Below, one piece after another: positions 35,125 through 44,670 of a stretch of DNA of 64,000 bases. Under the pieces are notes generated by a model that ran no database searches, was not told the origin of the DNA, and saw only the letters and a list, made by a program, of their open reading frames with translations. Location: NCBI RefSeq assembly GCF_031199965.1, contig NZ_CP133605.1:5561001-5625000 (forward strand), written 5' to 3'. Numbering within the stretch: position 1 is the stretch's first letter; each line of letters begins with the position of its first letter. Position numbers and translations under genes: made by a program. The DNA is from Paenibacillus sp. D2_2 (GTDB taxonomy: Bacteria > Bacillota > Bacilli > Paenibacillales > Paenibacillaceae).

Positions 35125-35202
35125 ATAAATCCTCCGTCCCGACGATTAGTCCATTTCATTCATTTATTGAGAACGCCCGCGGGGCGTGATCAGTCTGCCT
35201 GG

Positions 35203-35390
35203 TTCTAACGAAACGTGGTATCGCTATTTGCGCCAAAAAGGGCTGTTAAAAATTCTAACGAAACAGGGTATCACTATTAATCTCAAAACACAGATAAAAG
35301 CCTGAATTCAGCCCAAATAACGATCTCCAGTTTCGTTAGATTCAAATAGTCCCGTTTTTACTTCAATAACGATATGGAGTTTCGTTAGAG
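35203..35390. repeat. Four-copy inverted repeat built on TCTAACGAAAC
   Basis: Two direct copies (TTCTAACGAAACGTGGTATC at 35203 and TTCTAACGAAACAGGGTATC at 35253) are followed by two inverted copies ending at 35340 (CCAGTTTCGTTAGA) and 35390 (GGAGTTTCGTTAGAG). Each unit carries a second conserved half, TATCG-TATT. Unit spacing is about 50 bases on both sides, so the whole 188 bases can fold as one long imperfect palindrome. No coding frame. Function unknown. Confidence 0.8.
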
Positions 35391-35552
35391 ATAATTAAAG
35401 TTCTAAGTTACCCGCTCCATTTTATCAAAAATCCCCATTAAAGTATCCCAGGCCGCGCAATAAACCTGCAATACATCTCGTACTTCCTGCATATCCATAT
35501 ATCAGCATGGCTCTAACCCCCATCCCCATCACGCGATCTGGAGGTACTTTGA

Positions 35553-36184
35553 ATGAAACCTAAATATGTACGAGAGTTCTTCCTCTTCCCGACATCAGTA
35601 TCATGTGCGTAATCTTTCTGATCAGCTTCGGCTTTCTGATTCCAAACCTAGCATCCGTAGGCCCATGGATTGCTCTAGTTATCGGCATGGTCGCCTATTC
35701 TGCTGCAGAGTACTTCATACATCGCTTTCTGTTTCATATAAGAACCCCAAAGAACCCATTCTTTCTCAAAATGATTAAGCGGCTTCATTATGATCACCAC
35801 GCAAGTCCAAATGACCTACATTTGTTGTTCCTGCCCTTATGGTACTCTCTTCCGAACATCGCCATCGCCGGGGCAGCAGCCTACCTTATCTCATCAAGTC
35901 TTGTGATTACAAGAGCCTTTATTGCAGGAATAATCTTATTCTTACTGTTCTACGAATGGAAGCATTATATCGCCCATCGCCCAGTCACCCCGCTCTCCCC
36001 GTGGGGACGATGGATGAAGAAAGTCCACTTATGGCATCATTTCAAGAACGAGAATTACTGGTACGGTGTCACGAACCCCGTCTTTGACTTTGCACTCAGA
36101 ACCTTTGAAGACCAGAAAAACGTAGAACTAAGCCAAACCGCACGAAATCTGGAACAACGCGGTGATAAAAAGCTTGATCTATAA
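35553..36184 (+). CDS. Fatty acid hydroxylase/sterol desaturase-superfamily membrane protein, one-base frameshift
   Basis: About 210 residues after adding one G near 35592. MKPKYVREFFLFPDISIMCV starts the repaired chain, with GGAGG 8 bases before the ATG. Histidine clusters HRFLFH, HYDHH, HYIAHRP and HLWHHFKNENYWYG ligate the di-iron centre of the family. Two to four membrane segments (WIALVIGMVAYSAAEYFI, AFIAGIILFLLFYEW). Probably modifies a lipid at the membrane. Alone on the plus strand between rlmH and the SASP gene. Confidence 0.88.
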
Positions 36185-36230
36185 CTATTCCCCTCTCTAA
36201 CCGTGCATTGAAATACCACTAAACGATTTC

Positions 36231-36258
36231 AGCCCGACAAACGCAAGGTTTGCGGGCT
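36231..36258. terminator. Hairpin between converging genes
   Basis: AGCCCG-a-CAAAC and GTTTG-c-GGGCT pair around a 5-base loop. Only weak T content follows on either strand. It lies between the converging hydroxylase and SASP genes and probably serves both. Confidence 0.5.
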
Positions 36259-36274
36259 GATCTTATCATCACTG

Positions 36275-36556
36275 CTATTTCTTAATATTCGCCAGTTTCT
36301 CCTGGGCCATGCGGATCATCTCTCGGACCATAGAGCCGCCGATCTTACCGCCGATTTTCCCGACCGATTCAGTCGTCAAATCGCTGTTATCTCCCTCCGT
36401 CAGCGGAATACCCATCTCCTCCGCTACCTCGTACTTTACATCATCCGGATGGTTGGGGTCTACGTCATAGCCCTCTTTTCTCATCACTTCAGCTTTAAAT
36501 GACTGCATTTGCTGCTCAACCCCGGGCACGGCATACCTTCTGCGTCTTCTAGACAT
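36275..36556 (-). CDS. Small acid-soluble spore protein, alpha/beta type-like
   Basis: About 93 residues. RRRRYAVPGVEQQMQSFKAE, DDVKYEVAEEMGIPL contains the GPR-protease-like cleavage region, and SVGKIGGKIGGSMVREMIRM is the conserved DNA-binding block. Such proteins coat spore DNA. The basic N-terminus suggests a nonstandard member. The start is uncertain: ATG 36556 fits the family but lacks a well-spaced ribosome site; GTG 36577 is the alternative. Shows the organism forms spores. Confidence 0.88.
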   Translation of the reverse strand: MSRRRRRYAVPGVEQQMQSFKAEVMRKEGYDVDPNHPDDVKYEVAEEMGIPLTEGDNSDLTTESVGKIGGKIGGSMVREMIRMAQEKLANIKK

Positions 36557-36686
36557 ATCCTCTGAATCACTCTCCACATCTATTTTGGCCTAATATGCCC
36601 TGATTCAGCAGAAGATATCCTCCATAAGGTGGTTTTTGAACACGCACTATACGTCCTTTCTTTGTACCCATCTAGTGACAGCGATC

Positions 36687-38215
36687 CTAACATTCGCAGG
36701 TTTCCCCTAATTTGAGACGGTGGTAGCCGCCATACCACTCATCAGCACCTTTTAACTTCAACCAATTGGCGTCGCCTGACAACACCTGCTGTCCCAAATC
36801 AGTTAAGCGAATTTCGCATTGTCTAAAAGACGGATCGGTATGCTTATAATCAGGAAAAGTATCCAAGCCCTGAATATGCAGCAGCGGGTAAGACTCCTCC
36901 GTCATCTTCCGCAATCGGTACCAATACTCTAGATCACCCATGCCAAGCACATGCAGCCGATCGCCTACATGATGAAACAACTCGTATGGATGAACAATTC
37001 CCGCCGACACAGCTTCTAACGTAACTTGTTCAATGATCCCGACTCCATTATCTCTAGAAGGAATCCTGTCCAAATGAGCCCGAAATGCAGCCTGTACAAA
37101 AGGTAATGCCTCCGTGTCTTCTTCGACGACCTGGACATGCTTACTCCATTCCTCTGATGTGTACGCCTCCCACACTTTTCGCCCTAATTGAAGCTGGTCC
37201 GGCCCAACAGACTGCCATGTCCCTGACAATGTCTGAAGCTGCTTCGCAGAGAGCTGCCCTAATCCCGGAACAACTCGATACCCGGATACGCACCGATACA
37301 CAACAGATTTAACTTGGTACTTCCCAAGGATTGATGGGAGAACCAGTTCAATAGATAACAGAGCATCGTCTGATCGAACAAGTCATGCTCGAACCATAGA
37401 ATAACTTCATCATAGTTAGCAAAGTTTTGGAGGACCTGTTCCTGCTCTTTACAACCCTGAATATACACTTCCGGAGGAATCCCTAGTGTTTGTTGCAAAT
37501 ATTGAGCACGCTGCTTAAGGTTGTCCCCACTCATCTCCCGAAATACGGGACCATGAGGATACACCTCTCTCCATACCAGAATCTCTCCTTGAACTCCGCT
37601 CTCTTTCAGCTTATCAGCAACAGAATCCCCGTTTACAATATGCAACATTTTACTGCCTCCTTCATAGAGATCGAGAAATACGGATATAAAATCAGCAACA
37701 TGGAGCGAATTTTTCAGCATACGCCGCGCGTCGAACAATCTTTTCTTCAGTGCAGACACAGATACACTTAAATAGTCAGAGATCTCTTGGACGGAATAAC
37801 CTTGAAAGTAATACAGTTGTACAGCAATTCGCATATTAGGTGATAATTGTGCAATAGAGGAGTATAGAATCTTTTGCATCTCTCTTCGTTCCACCAAATC
37901 TGCCACGCTGGATTGTTCACTCACAATTTGCTCTACTTCATGAATGGGTACGATGGGAAGCTGCTTTCGACGCAATATTCGATAGCATTGGCGCTCTACA
38001 ATCACCTTGAACCAGCCTGGAAAAGCCGCCTGCTCACGAAGCTTAGGCAAATTCATAAATGCTTCCGCAAACGCCTCTTGAACAGCGTCTTCCGCTAAAT
38101 GCACATCGCGTAATATTTCATAAGCAACGGTCAGCGCCATCCCTCTAAACTGCTGTACAATGTACTCCTGTGCTGCCCCTTCACCGCGCTTCGCGGCCTC
38201 TATCCATTGAAGCAC
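36687..38215 (-). CDS. ECF-type sigma factor fused to DUF1835/DUF3658-like domain, one-base frameshift
   Basis: About 510 residues after adding one G near 37263. The N-terminus is a full sigma-70-type protein: region 2 (VAYEILRDVHLAEDAVQEAF, FPGWFKVIVERQCYRILRRK) and region 4 (LYYFQGYSVQEISDYLSVSV). From about residue 190 it continues MLHIVNGDSVADKLKESG, VYPHGPVFREMSGDNLKQRA, FEHDLFDQTMLCYLLNWF, the DUF1835 pattern, and ends in LGQQVLSGDANWLKLKGADE (DUF3658-like). GTG 38215 has AAGGGGGA 9 bases upstream. The fusion suggests DUF1835 senses a signal that controls the sigma part. No anti-sigma gene is adjacent. Confidence 0.82.
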
Positions 38216-38453
38216 TTCTTGATGTCCCCCTTCATCCGTCTTCTCCTATTCAAGTGCCGATAACGCTTCAAATGGTTACATATACAATTTCACTTAAGAC
38301 ACTTCGCATTTATGCAATATCTCTCTATACGAACTATGAACATAATCATATCAAACTTAAAATATCCTCTAAACACAGAACCTGTAAAATAGGTTAATAT
38401 AAGACTATAACTATGTAGGACATTACATATTCGGAGAAAGTTACGGTGATGAC

Positions 38454-39993
38454 ATGAATATCAAGGACGCTCTAATCCTTCTATTCACACATGGGCTGCC
38501 TATTCTATTTTTTGCTTATATGGCCACGGATGTATTGCTTCGTAATAAGAGAAAGGTAGAGCATATCCTGCTTAGTCTCATCTGCTTATGTTATCTTCTT
38601 CTATTCGCTGAGGAATATGTTAGACATCAGGTCCCGCTAGAATATAGCCCAATCCTATCCGCTGTATGGTTAAGCAGTACGGGAATTCTAATTCCGGGAT
38701 TTGGTGCCCATTTCCTAATCAAACTCACACATCTCGACCAAAAAATGCCGCGAGTGATCTACCCTTATGTTTTTTATTTGCCGCTGCTCTTTGTTGTCAT
38801 TAATCTTGCAACCGGTGCTGACCTAATATCATCTCAACAATTCTACGAGCAAGGCATGTGGAAGCTGCCTGTTTATAATACCGGATACTACATAGCCATG
38901 ACATCCAGTGTGGTTATGGACCTCCTCTTCTGATTCTCCTCATCTTTGCCAAAACAAAAGCCGATACAAACGAACAGAAATCCATCTACAATTTGTTGAT
39001 CAGTGGGATTATCGCCGTGGTGATCTGGCATGGTATGTTTGGCTTTATTAATTACGGTGCCATCCTACCGCCTTATCCGTATTTATACAGTGGTATCATA
39101 TGGTGCTACTTTTTGCGTCAAACGATGAGAAAGCATGATTTTCTGAGTTTGTATGATAAGCGATATGAGAAGCTATTTCATATGAATCCCGATCCAATCG
39201 TTCTTGCCGATCTGAAAGGAACGGTCAAAGAGGCAAACCCTAGGGCACTGAACTTATTGGGCTTAGATAAAATAAATTCCGTACCTATATTGGATTTGCT
39301 AGGCAGTAAGATTAAAGATCAAATTCAAGCCAGAAGAGTAATCCGCCATGATGAGACGGAGCTCCTGCTTGAGAGTACATCATTCACTCTACAAGTAGAC
39401 GCCGATTATGTATGGGTTGATAATGAACAGCATGTGCTGCTGATTCTCCGTGATATCACGATGCAGAAGCAGTATCAGGAGGAAATCCAGTTTCTTGCCT
39501 TCCATGATCCTCTTACACGGATGCCGAATCGGAGATTCTTCCATGACAAATTGAATGAAGCCTTGGCAGAATCGGAGCGTAACAACGAGACACTCGCCCT
39601 CTTCCTGATTGACCTCGATAAGATCAAATGGCTTAACGATAATCTAGGACATCTGCCGGTGATGAAGTGCTAAAGCAGGCCGCCCGTATTATTAACGAGG
39701 CCGCGGCTCCCCGTGGCATGACTGCCAGAATGGGTGGAGATGAGTTTATCATGTATATTGGCCACTCACCTTCGAAGCAAGAGGTCCGCGATATTACGGA
39801 TAGAATGCAGATCAGCCTATCCAAATACATGTCCAGGTATGGAGTAACTCCTGTTGGCATGAGTATTGGAATAAGCTACTACCCAGCTGATGGTATGGAT
39901 GGACAAGCCTTAATCCATATTGCTGATAACGCGATGTATCAAATTAAGAAGAGTCGTTCAATACAAGAACATAAAGGAGCTGCCTCGGTTTAA
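38454..39993 (+). CDS. Membrane PAS-GGDEF diguanylate cyclase, two one-base frameshifts
   Basis: About 513 residues after adding one base near 38931 and one G near 39655. Six to seven N-terminal membrane segments (ILLFTHGLPILFFAYMATDV, LLSLICLCYLLLFAEEYV and others), then a PAS domain (FHMNPDPIVLADLKG, NPRALNLLGLDK) and a GGDEF domain (FLAFHDPLTRMPNRRFFHDK, DLDKIKWLNDNLGH, ARMGGDEFIMY). The intact GGDEF motif predicts c-di-GMP synthesis. Paralogue of the protein at 54247-55758, to which it aligns along its whole length. Confidence 0.87.
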
Positions 39994-40055
39994 AGCCAGC
40001 AGCTCCTTTACTCTAAAACACTTTCCTATAAGTTAAAATCGATTTGAGAAATGAA

Positions 40056-41653
40056 TTATAGCGCCTGGAATAACCTCTCCCCTTTGGTCGCAATGTACTT
40101 ATACATCATACCGCATACCACCAACATCATGACTCCAATACCCGACAGGATGAGATTGACGTTCACGTGGGATAGGAGCAGCAATACGGCAATGGGTATC
40201 ACTATGCTGACAAAGTTCAATAACATAGATACGTATACCGATGCACACTGCTTAATCACAGTGACTTCGCTGGTCCAGTCTAGTTTAGGAAACTTCAAAT
40301 TAACGATAACTCCGAGCATAGCTGAATAGCATGCATAGATCATTGGGATCACAAGCAATAGCAAGCTTTCAATCCACCCGTACGCAAAGATATCATGAGC
40401 AGCAGACAGCTAATCACCGAAATCGGAATGGTGACGGTAAGATTAACCGCTACTTTGCTAAGCAGGACAGTCTTTTTTGATACGGGCGAGCTTTTGAGTA
40501 TCCATAGATGGTTACCTTCCAGAGAAATCGAACTTGACGCTGTACAGCTTAATACGATAGTCAAAGAAACGACCATTGGAGCCATTCTACCCAAGTATTC
40601 AGACAATTGTGGAATTTCTAGCAACTGTCCAAGATTCTCCGAGCTAATAAACAAGAGGGCAATCGACGCCACAAGCAGAAAAATTATAATGATACTCGTA
40701 TTCAGCACATATAAGGAAGAACTGAAGTATCGACGCAGCTCCTTAATATACAAAGCACGAAAAGGAGAAGATGTTCTTAGTGACCTCATCACATATTTAC
40801 TTCTTGTATGAGATGTCGTCAAACCTGTGTGTATCGCTTTATATCTTGTGCCAAGTACTATAGAGAACAAGATGAACGCCAGGACCGAAATGGCAATAAA
40901 TAATAGCAATGGACCGATCTGATAGGAGCAAACGGCATCTACATACATGGCTGCAAGAGGATACATTTTAAATATCATATCCGCCAATTGTGTACTCATA
41001 TCGGTAAGCACCTGCTCATTTCCATTGATACGGAACGAACCGATCATAACACCAATGATTACAACCATAGTTAGGATGAGGCCAATCATTCGACTCGCTC
41101 TAAATCGCGAGGATATCCAGCTGATCAGCGCACCTATAAGGGTAGCCGCAATAATGGGCAATAACGGAATGAACAGGACTGTAACTAGAAAAAACAGATA
41201 GTATACAGCTTCAGGATTCACTTTGATCGCATACACCGCACCAGCAGGCACAATTAGTATCAAAGTGAAAAATAAATTCAGCACATAGAGATGTAGAACA
41301 CGACTCGCTACCACATGGCTTGTTTTAATGGGTAACGACATGACCAGATCATAGTCTTTATAGCCAAATAAGACTCCGCTAGCCTTATAGATCGTTGTAA
41401 AGAACCCGACCATGGATGCTGCCGCCATCATAATAGCTAATAATAGATCCATACGTTCTATTTGTTCAAAGGTCTGTGCCAGCCCGTAACTGTACCCAAA
41501 GGAAGTTGCTGCAATCAAAACCATTCCTATTACAATACTGATGCTGAGTAGAAGAAATTTACGATTTTCCTTAACATCGTGTGCGTGCAATGCTTTATTC
41601 AATCCAAATGTGGATAGCAGCTGTACCTTCATTAATCTCCATACATTCATCAT
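40056..41653 (-). CDS. ABC-2-type exporter permease, one-base frameshift
   Basis: About 532 residues with a dozen membrane segments, after adding one T near 40392 (repaired ISFAYGWIESLLLLVIPMIY). Starts MMNVWRLMKVQLLSTFGLNK; RALYIKELRRYFSSSLYVLN is a typical cytoplasmic loop between helix sets. Its ATG overlaps the stop of the ATPase gene upstream by four bases (ATGA), so the two form an ABC exporter. Substrate unknown. Confidence 0.85.
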
Positions 41654-42360
41654 TTATCTATCAACTCCAGGAACACATCTTCAAGGCTGTGATCACCCTT
41701 CACATCCTCTGTCCTTCCATGGGTGATCAACTGACCCGCTTTGATAATAGCAATCTTATTACACAGCTTCTCAGCCACATCAAGTACATGGGTGGAGAAG
41801 AAGATGGCACTACCATTCCTGCACAAGTCTGCCATGATCGTCTTTAACGTGTGAGCAGCCTGCGGATCAAGCCCGACAAAAGGTTCATCCAGAACCAATA
41901 GCTTCGGCCTATGAATCAGAGCGGAGATGATCGCAAGCTTCTGCTTCATACCATGAGAGTACGAGGAGATCAAATTGCCTAAACTGTCAGTAATCTGAAA
42001 AGCATCGCCATATTTCTTAATCAACAGCTCACGATCTGTTCGTGAGACGCTATAGAGATCGCCAATAAAATTCAAGTACTGTATGCCCGTAAGATGATCG
42101 TATAGGTCCGGGTTGTCCGGAATATACGCAGTAACCCTTTTGCAGGCAACGGGGTCCTTCTTGATCGAGATGCCGTCAATTTCTATATCCCCTTCTTCAA
42201 AGTCTAGGACACCAACCACTGAACGGATCGTCGTCGTTTTTCCTGCACCGTTATGTCCAATGAAACCGTAAATATCACCTTTTTCAACCACTAGATTCAA
42301 ATCATCTACGGCCTTCTTGCCACCCTTATAGCTCTTCGTAAAATGTCTTATTGTGAGCAT
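41650..42360 (-). CDS. ABC transporter ATP-binding protein
   Basis: 236 residues, intact. Walker A GHNGAGKTTT, signature YSHGMKQKLAI, Walker B LLVLDEPFVGLD and H-loop FFSTHVLD, in the order of exporter-type ATPases (CcmA/YhaQ-like). Four-base overlap with the permease. A 379-base gene-free region lies upstream. Confidence 0.92.
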   Translation of the reverse strand: MLTIRHFTKSYKGGKKAVDDLNLVVEKGDIYGFIGHNGAGKTTTIRSVVGVLDFEEGDIEIDGISIKKDPVACKRVTAYIPDNPDLYDHLTGIQYLNFIGDLYSVSRTDRELLIKKYGDAFQITDSLGNLISSYSHGMKQKLAIISALIHRPKLLVLDEPFVGLDPQAAHTLKTIMADLCRNGSAIFFSTHVLDVAEKLCNKIAIIKAGQLITHGRTEDVKGDHSLEDVFLELIDK

Positions 42361-42689
42361 CTTCCCTCACCTCTCCATAGGCGTAATATACAACTTAGCG
42401 CAGCATTCTAGCTTCTTTCTATCCGCTTTGCTAGTAGAATAACTATAATACGCTTAGCCTATGCAGAACGTTCAATTGTATCCGCTATTAAATAGTCCCT
42501 CCGCCGATAATGACGCACCCATAAATAAGAGCATCACCTTGCTTCATACCTCATGCCCCCTTTTTAGCAGCCTCATTTCCGTTCATACCTTGACTGCAAG
42601 TTTCTTGTAACTTCATCATTACTTCGATTATACAAAATGACGTAACGTCACTTTCAAGAGTTTATTTCATGAAGCGACCGCGATAATAA
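42361..42689. other. Gene-free region upstream of the ABC operon
   Basis: No coding frame, RNA gene or repeat recognised. It holds the promoter of the ABC pair, but I could not pick -35/-10 boxes with confidence. Confidence 0.4.
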
Positions 42690-42721
42690 AACAAGCCCTC
42701 CCCGAATGGGAAGAGCTTGTT
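42690..42721 (-). terminator. Terminator of the yyzF-type gene
   Basis: AACAAGC and GCTTGTT pair with an inner CCC/GGG stem around GAAT. On the minus strand TTTTATT follows. It lies 19 bases past the yyzF-type stop. Confidence 0.8.
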
Positions 42722-42739
42722 GTTCTTCATATTTTATGA

Positions 42740-42907
42740 TCACACAACCAAAAACTTGGCCTCATGATCGCATTCTTCACATTTTACTGGTGGATCCCAA
42801 TCAATAAACTTCGTATGTTCTAGATCCACAACGTCCGGTGCTTCTTCAAACTCTTTAATGAACTTATCGATTGCTACATCTACATGATCTTTGCACACTA
42901 CATACAT
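42740..42907 (-). CDS. yyzF: CxxH/CxxC small protein (YyzF family)
   Basis: 55 residues, too short for many gene finders. Reads MYVVCKDHVDVAIDKFIKEF, then HTKFIDWDPPVKCEECDH and ends EAKFLVV. C-K-D-H and C-E-E-C give the paired CxxH/CxxC metal-binding motif of the BA_5709/YyzF family, usually found near rlmH and htrA in Bacillales, as here. A zinc-binding role is likely; the function is unknown. Followed by a good terminator. Confidence 0.85.
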   Translation of the reverse strand: MYVVCKDHVDVAIDKFIKEFEEAPDVVDLEHTKFIDWDPPVKCEECDHEAKFLVV

Positions 42908-43167
42908 ATACCTAAAGCATCCTCTCTGTTGCCGCAGCTTCTCAAAGCATACGCTTCTATAATTACAGATTGCCCTGTATCTGTTCTACCATACTCCGGT
43001 GCAAAAAGGAACCAATTTGCACATACTTCTGCGTGGAAAATATGTCCCCGCCTCCTATGGGTATCCTCCTGACGATAATCAGTTACCTTCTTGACTTAAG
43101 TCAATGAACGGAATCCAGCTCCTATCTAAAATAAGAGCAGATATCTTCATACAGGAGGTTTATTCTA

Positions 43168-43884
43168 ATGAAAACTGTTAAAAAATTATCAGACCAACGG
43201 ATATCTGCGTTAACTGCCAGTACATCACTAATTGTCATGGCACTCGTAGCATTCTTTGCCTATGGCTTCATTCATGGACGCCTTGTGGTACAGGATAATC
43301 CGGCACTGACATTTCAGAACATCCTTGCCTCGGTCAACCTGTTCAAAGCCGAGCTCCTCGGATGGTTGATCATTCTAATCTGTGACGTTATCGCTGCTTG
43401 GGCGCTCTATATCGTCCTGGCACCCATCCACAAAGGTCTTTCCCTATTTGGAGCCTGGCTCCGACTTATCTATTCCGCCATGCTCGGTATAGCTATCCTG
43501 AATTTAGTGTTTGTACTACTGCTTTCCAAGAATATCCCTTATTTATCTTCATTTGACGCCAGTCAGATTCAAGCCCTAATGATGGTATCTCTTGAAGCAT
43601 TTCAATCAATCTGGTCGATCGGCTTGATCATTTTTGGAGGACATCTTCTCATTGTGGGCTACTTAGCTCTCCGATCTGGCAACATTCCAAGAATCATCAG
43701 CATTCTCGTGCTGCTTGGAGGAATTGGTTATATTTCTATTCACTTATGCAATATCTTTCTACCAGACTATAGTAAATGGATCTCAACTCTTACCCTTATA
43801 TTCACACTCCCAATGACTCTAGGAGAGCTGGGACTAGCCATCTGGCTGCTATTTAAAAATCCTGCTCGTGAATCCGTCTCTTGA
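43168..43884 (+). CDS. DUF4386-family membrane protein
   Basis: 238 residues, six or seven membrane helices (IVMALVAFFAYGFIHG, LLGWLIILICDVIAAWALYI, MLGIAILNLVFVLLL, ISILVLLGGIGYISI). DLIAAWAL-like and YSAMLGIAI motifs match DUF4386. CAGGAGG precedes the ATG. Its 3' end overlaps the converging Crp/Fnr-type gene by 32 bases; the pair is a recurrent neighbourhood for DUF4386. Function unknown. Confidence 0.82.
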   Translation: MKTVKKLSDQRISALTASTSLIVMALVAFFAYGFIHGRLVVQDNPALTFQNILASVNLFKAELLGWLIILICDVIAAWALYIVLAPIHKGLSLFGAWLRLIYSAMLGIAILNLVFVLLLSKNIPYLSSFDASQIQALMMVSLEAFQSIWSIGLIIFGGHLLIVGYLALRSGNIPRIISILVLLGGIGYISIHLCNIFLPDYSKWISTLTLIFTLPMTLGELGLAIWLLFKNPARESVS

Positions 43885-44437
43885 TTCGACTTAATGACTC
43901 TGGAGTCATGCCGAGATAACTGGCTAATTGATGCTGAGGTACACGTTCGGCTAAATCAGGCCTTCTCCGCACTAATGCCTTATACCGCTCTTCAGGTGTA
44001 GAGGAGATGAATGAAGACCATTCATCTTGAACCTCCCCGAGGTTCTCCTCTACCATTTTGCGGATCATCGTCTCCAGTTGTGCATATTTACTGAACATAC
44101 CCTGTTCCATATCAAGATCACCAACCACCAATACACAGTCTTCCAGACAAGTTAAAGTGTAAGGGGACGACCGATCCTGTCTATAATAATTGAAAATAGA
44201 AGCAGCTTGCTCTTCGGTATAGAAATTAGAGGTCGTCTCTTTCCCTGCCTCATCGATGAAATATTGCCTTACACATCCCTTCAGAACAAAATAGCATTTC
44301 GTTGGAACGTCCCCCTGCCTAAGGAGTACTGTCCCCTTCTTATATTCCTCCATACATATATCATCAATAATCGCTTGCTGTTCTTCTTCGCTAAGCGTTG
44401 TAAACTTAGACAGATACTTCATTAATATGCTTCTCAT
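43853..44437 (-). CDS. Crp/Fnr-family transcriptional regulator
   Basis: 194 residues: cyclic-nucleotide-binding-like jelly roll (KGTVLLRQGDVPTKCYFVLK, GCVRQYFIDEAGKETT, NFYTEEQAASIF) and a C-terminal helix-turn-helix (VPQHQLASYLGMTPESLSRI). No Fnr-type cysteines at the N-terminus, so it is not an iron-sulphur oxygen sensor. Converges on the DUF4386 gene with a 32-base overlap. Probably controls that gene. Confidence 0.88.
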   Translation of the reverse strand: MRSILMKYLSKFTTLSEEEQQAIIDDICMEEYKKGTVLLRQGDVPTKCYFVLKGCVRQYFIDEAGKETTSNFYTEEQAASIFNYYRQDRSSPYTLTCLEDCVLVVGDLDMEQGMFSKYAQLETMIRKMVEENLGEVQDEWSSFISSTPEERYKALVRRRPDLAERVPQHQLASYLGMTPESLSRIKRRIHEQDF

Positions 44438-44670
44438 TGGGATCCCTCTCAGGTTCAGAAATTACGATGAACTTCATTCTCTATTTGTTATAGACTATAA
44501 CATGAAATGATTTAGTCCCATAGATCGCCTTAATTAACAATTGACGGCTTTGGAGCTATCAAAATAAAATTGGAATATATTATGAGGATTAAAGAGCTTC
44601 CCTCGAACGTTCACAAGCGAAGATGAGTGATTCGAATTAGCAGGCTCCATAGAGAAAAAGGGGACGACAA

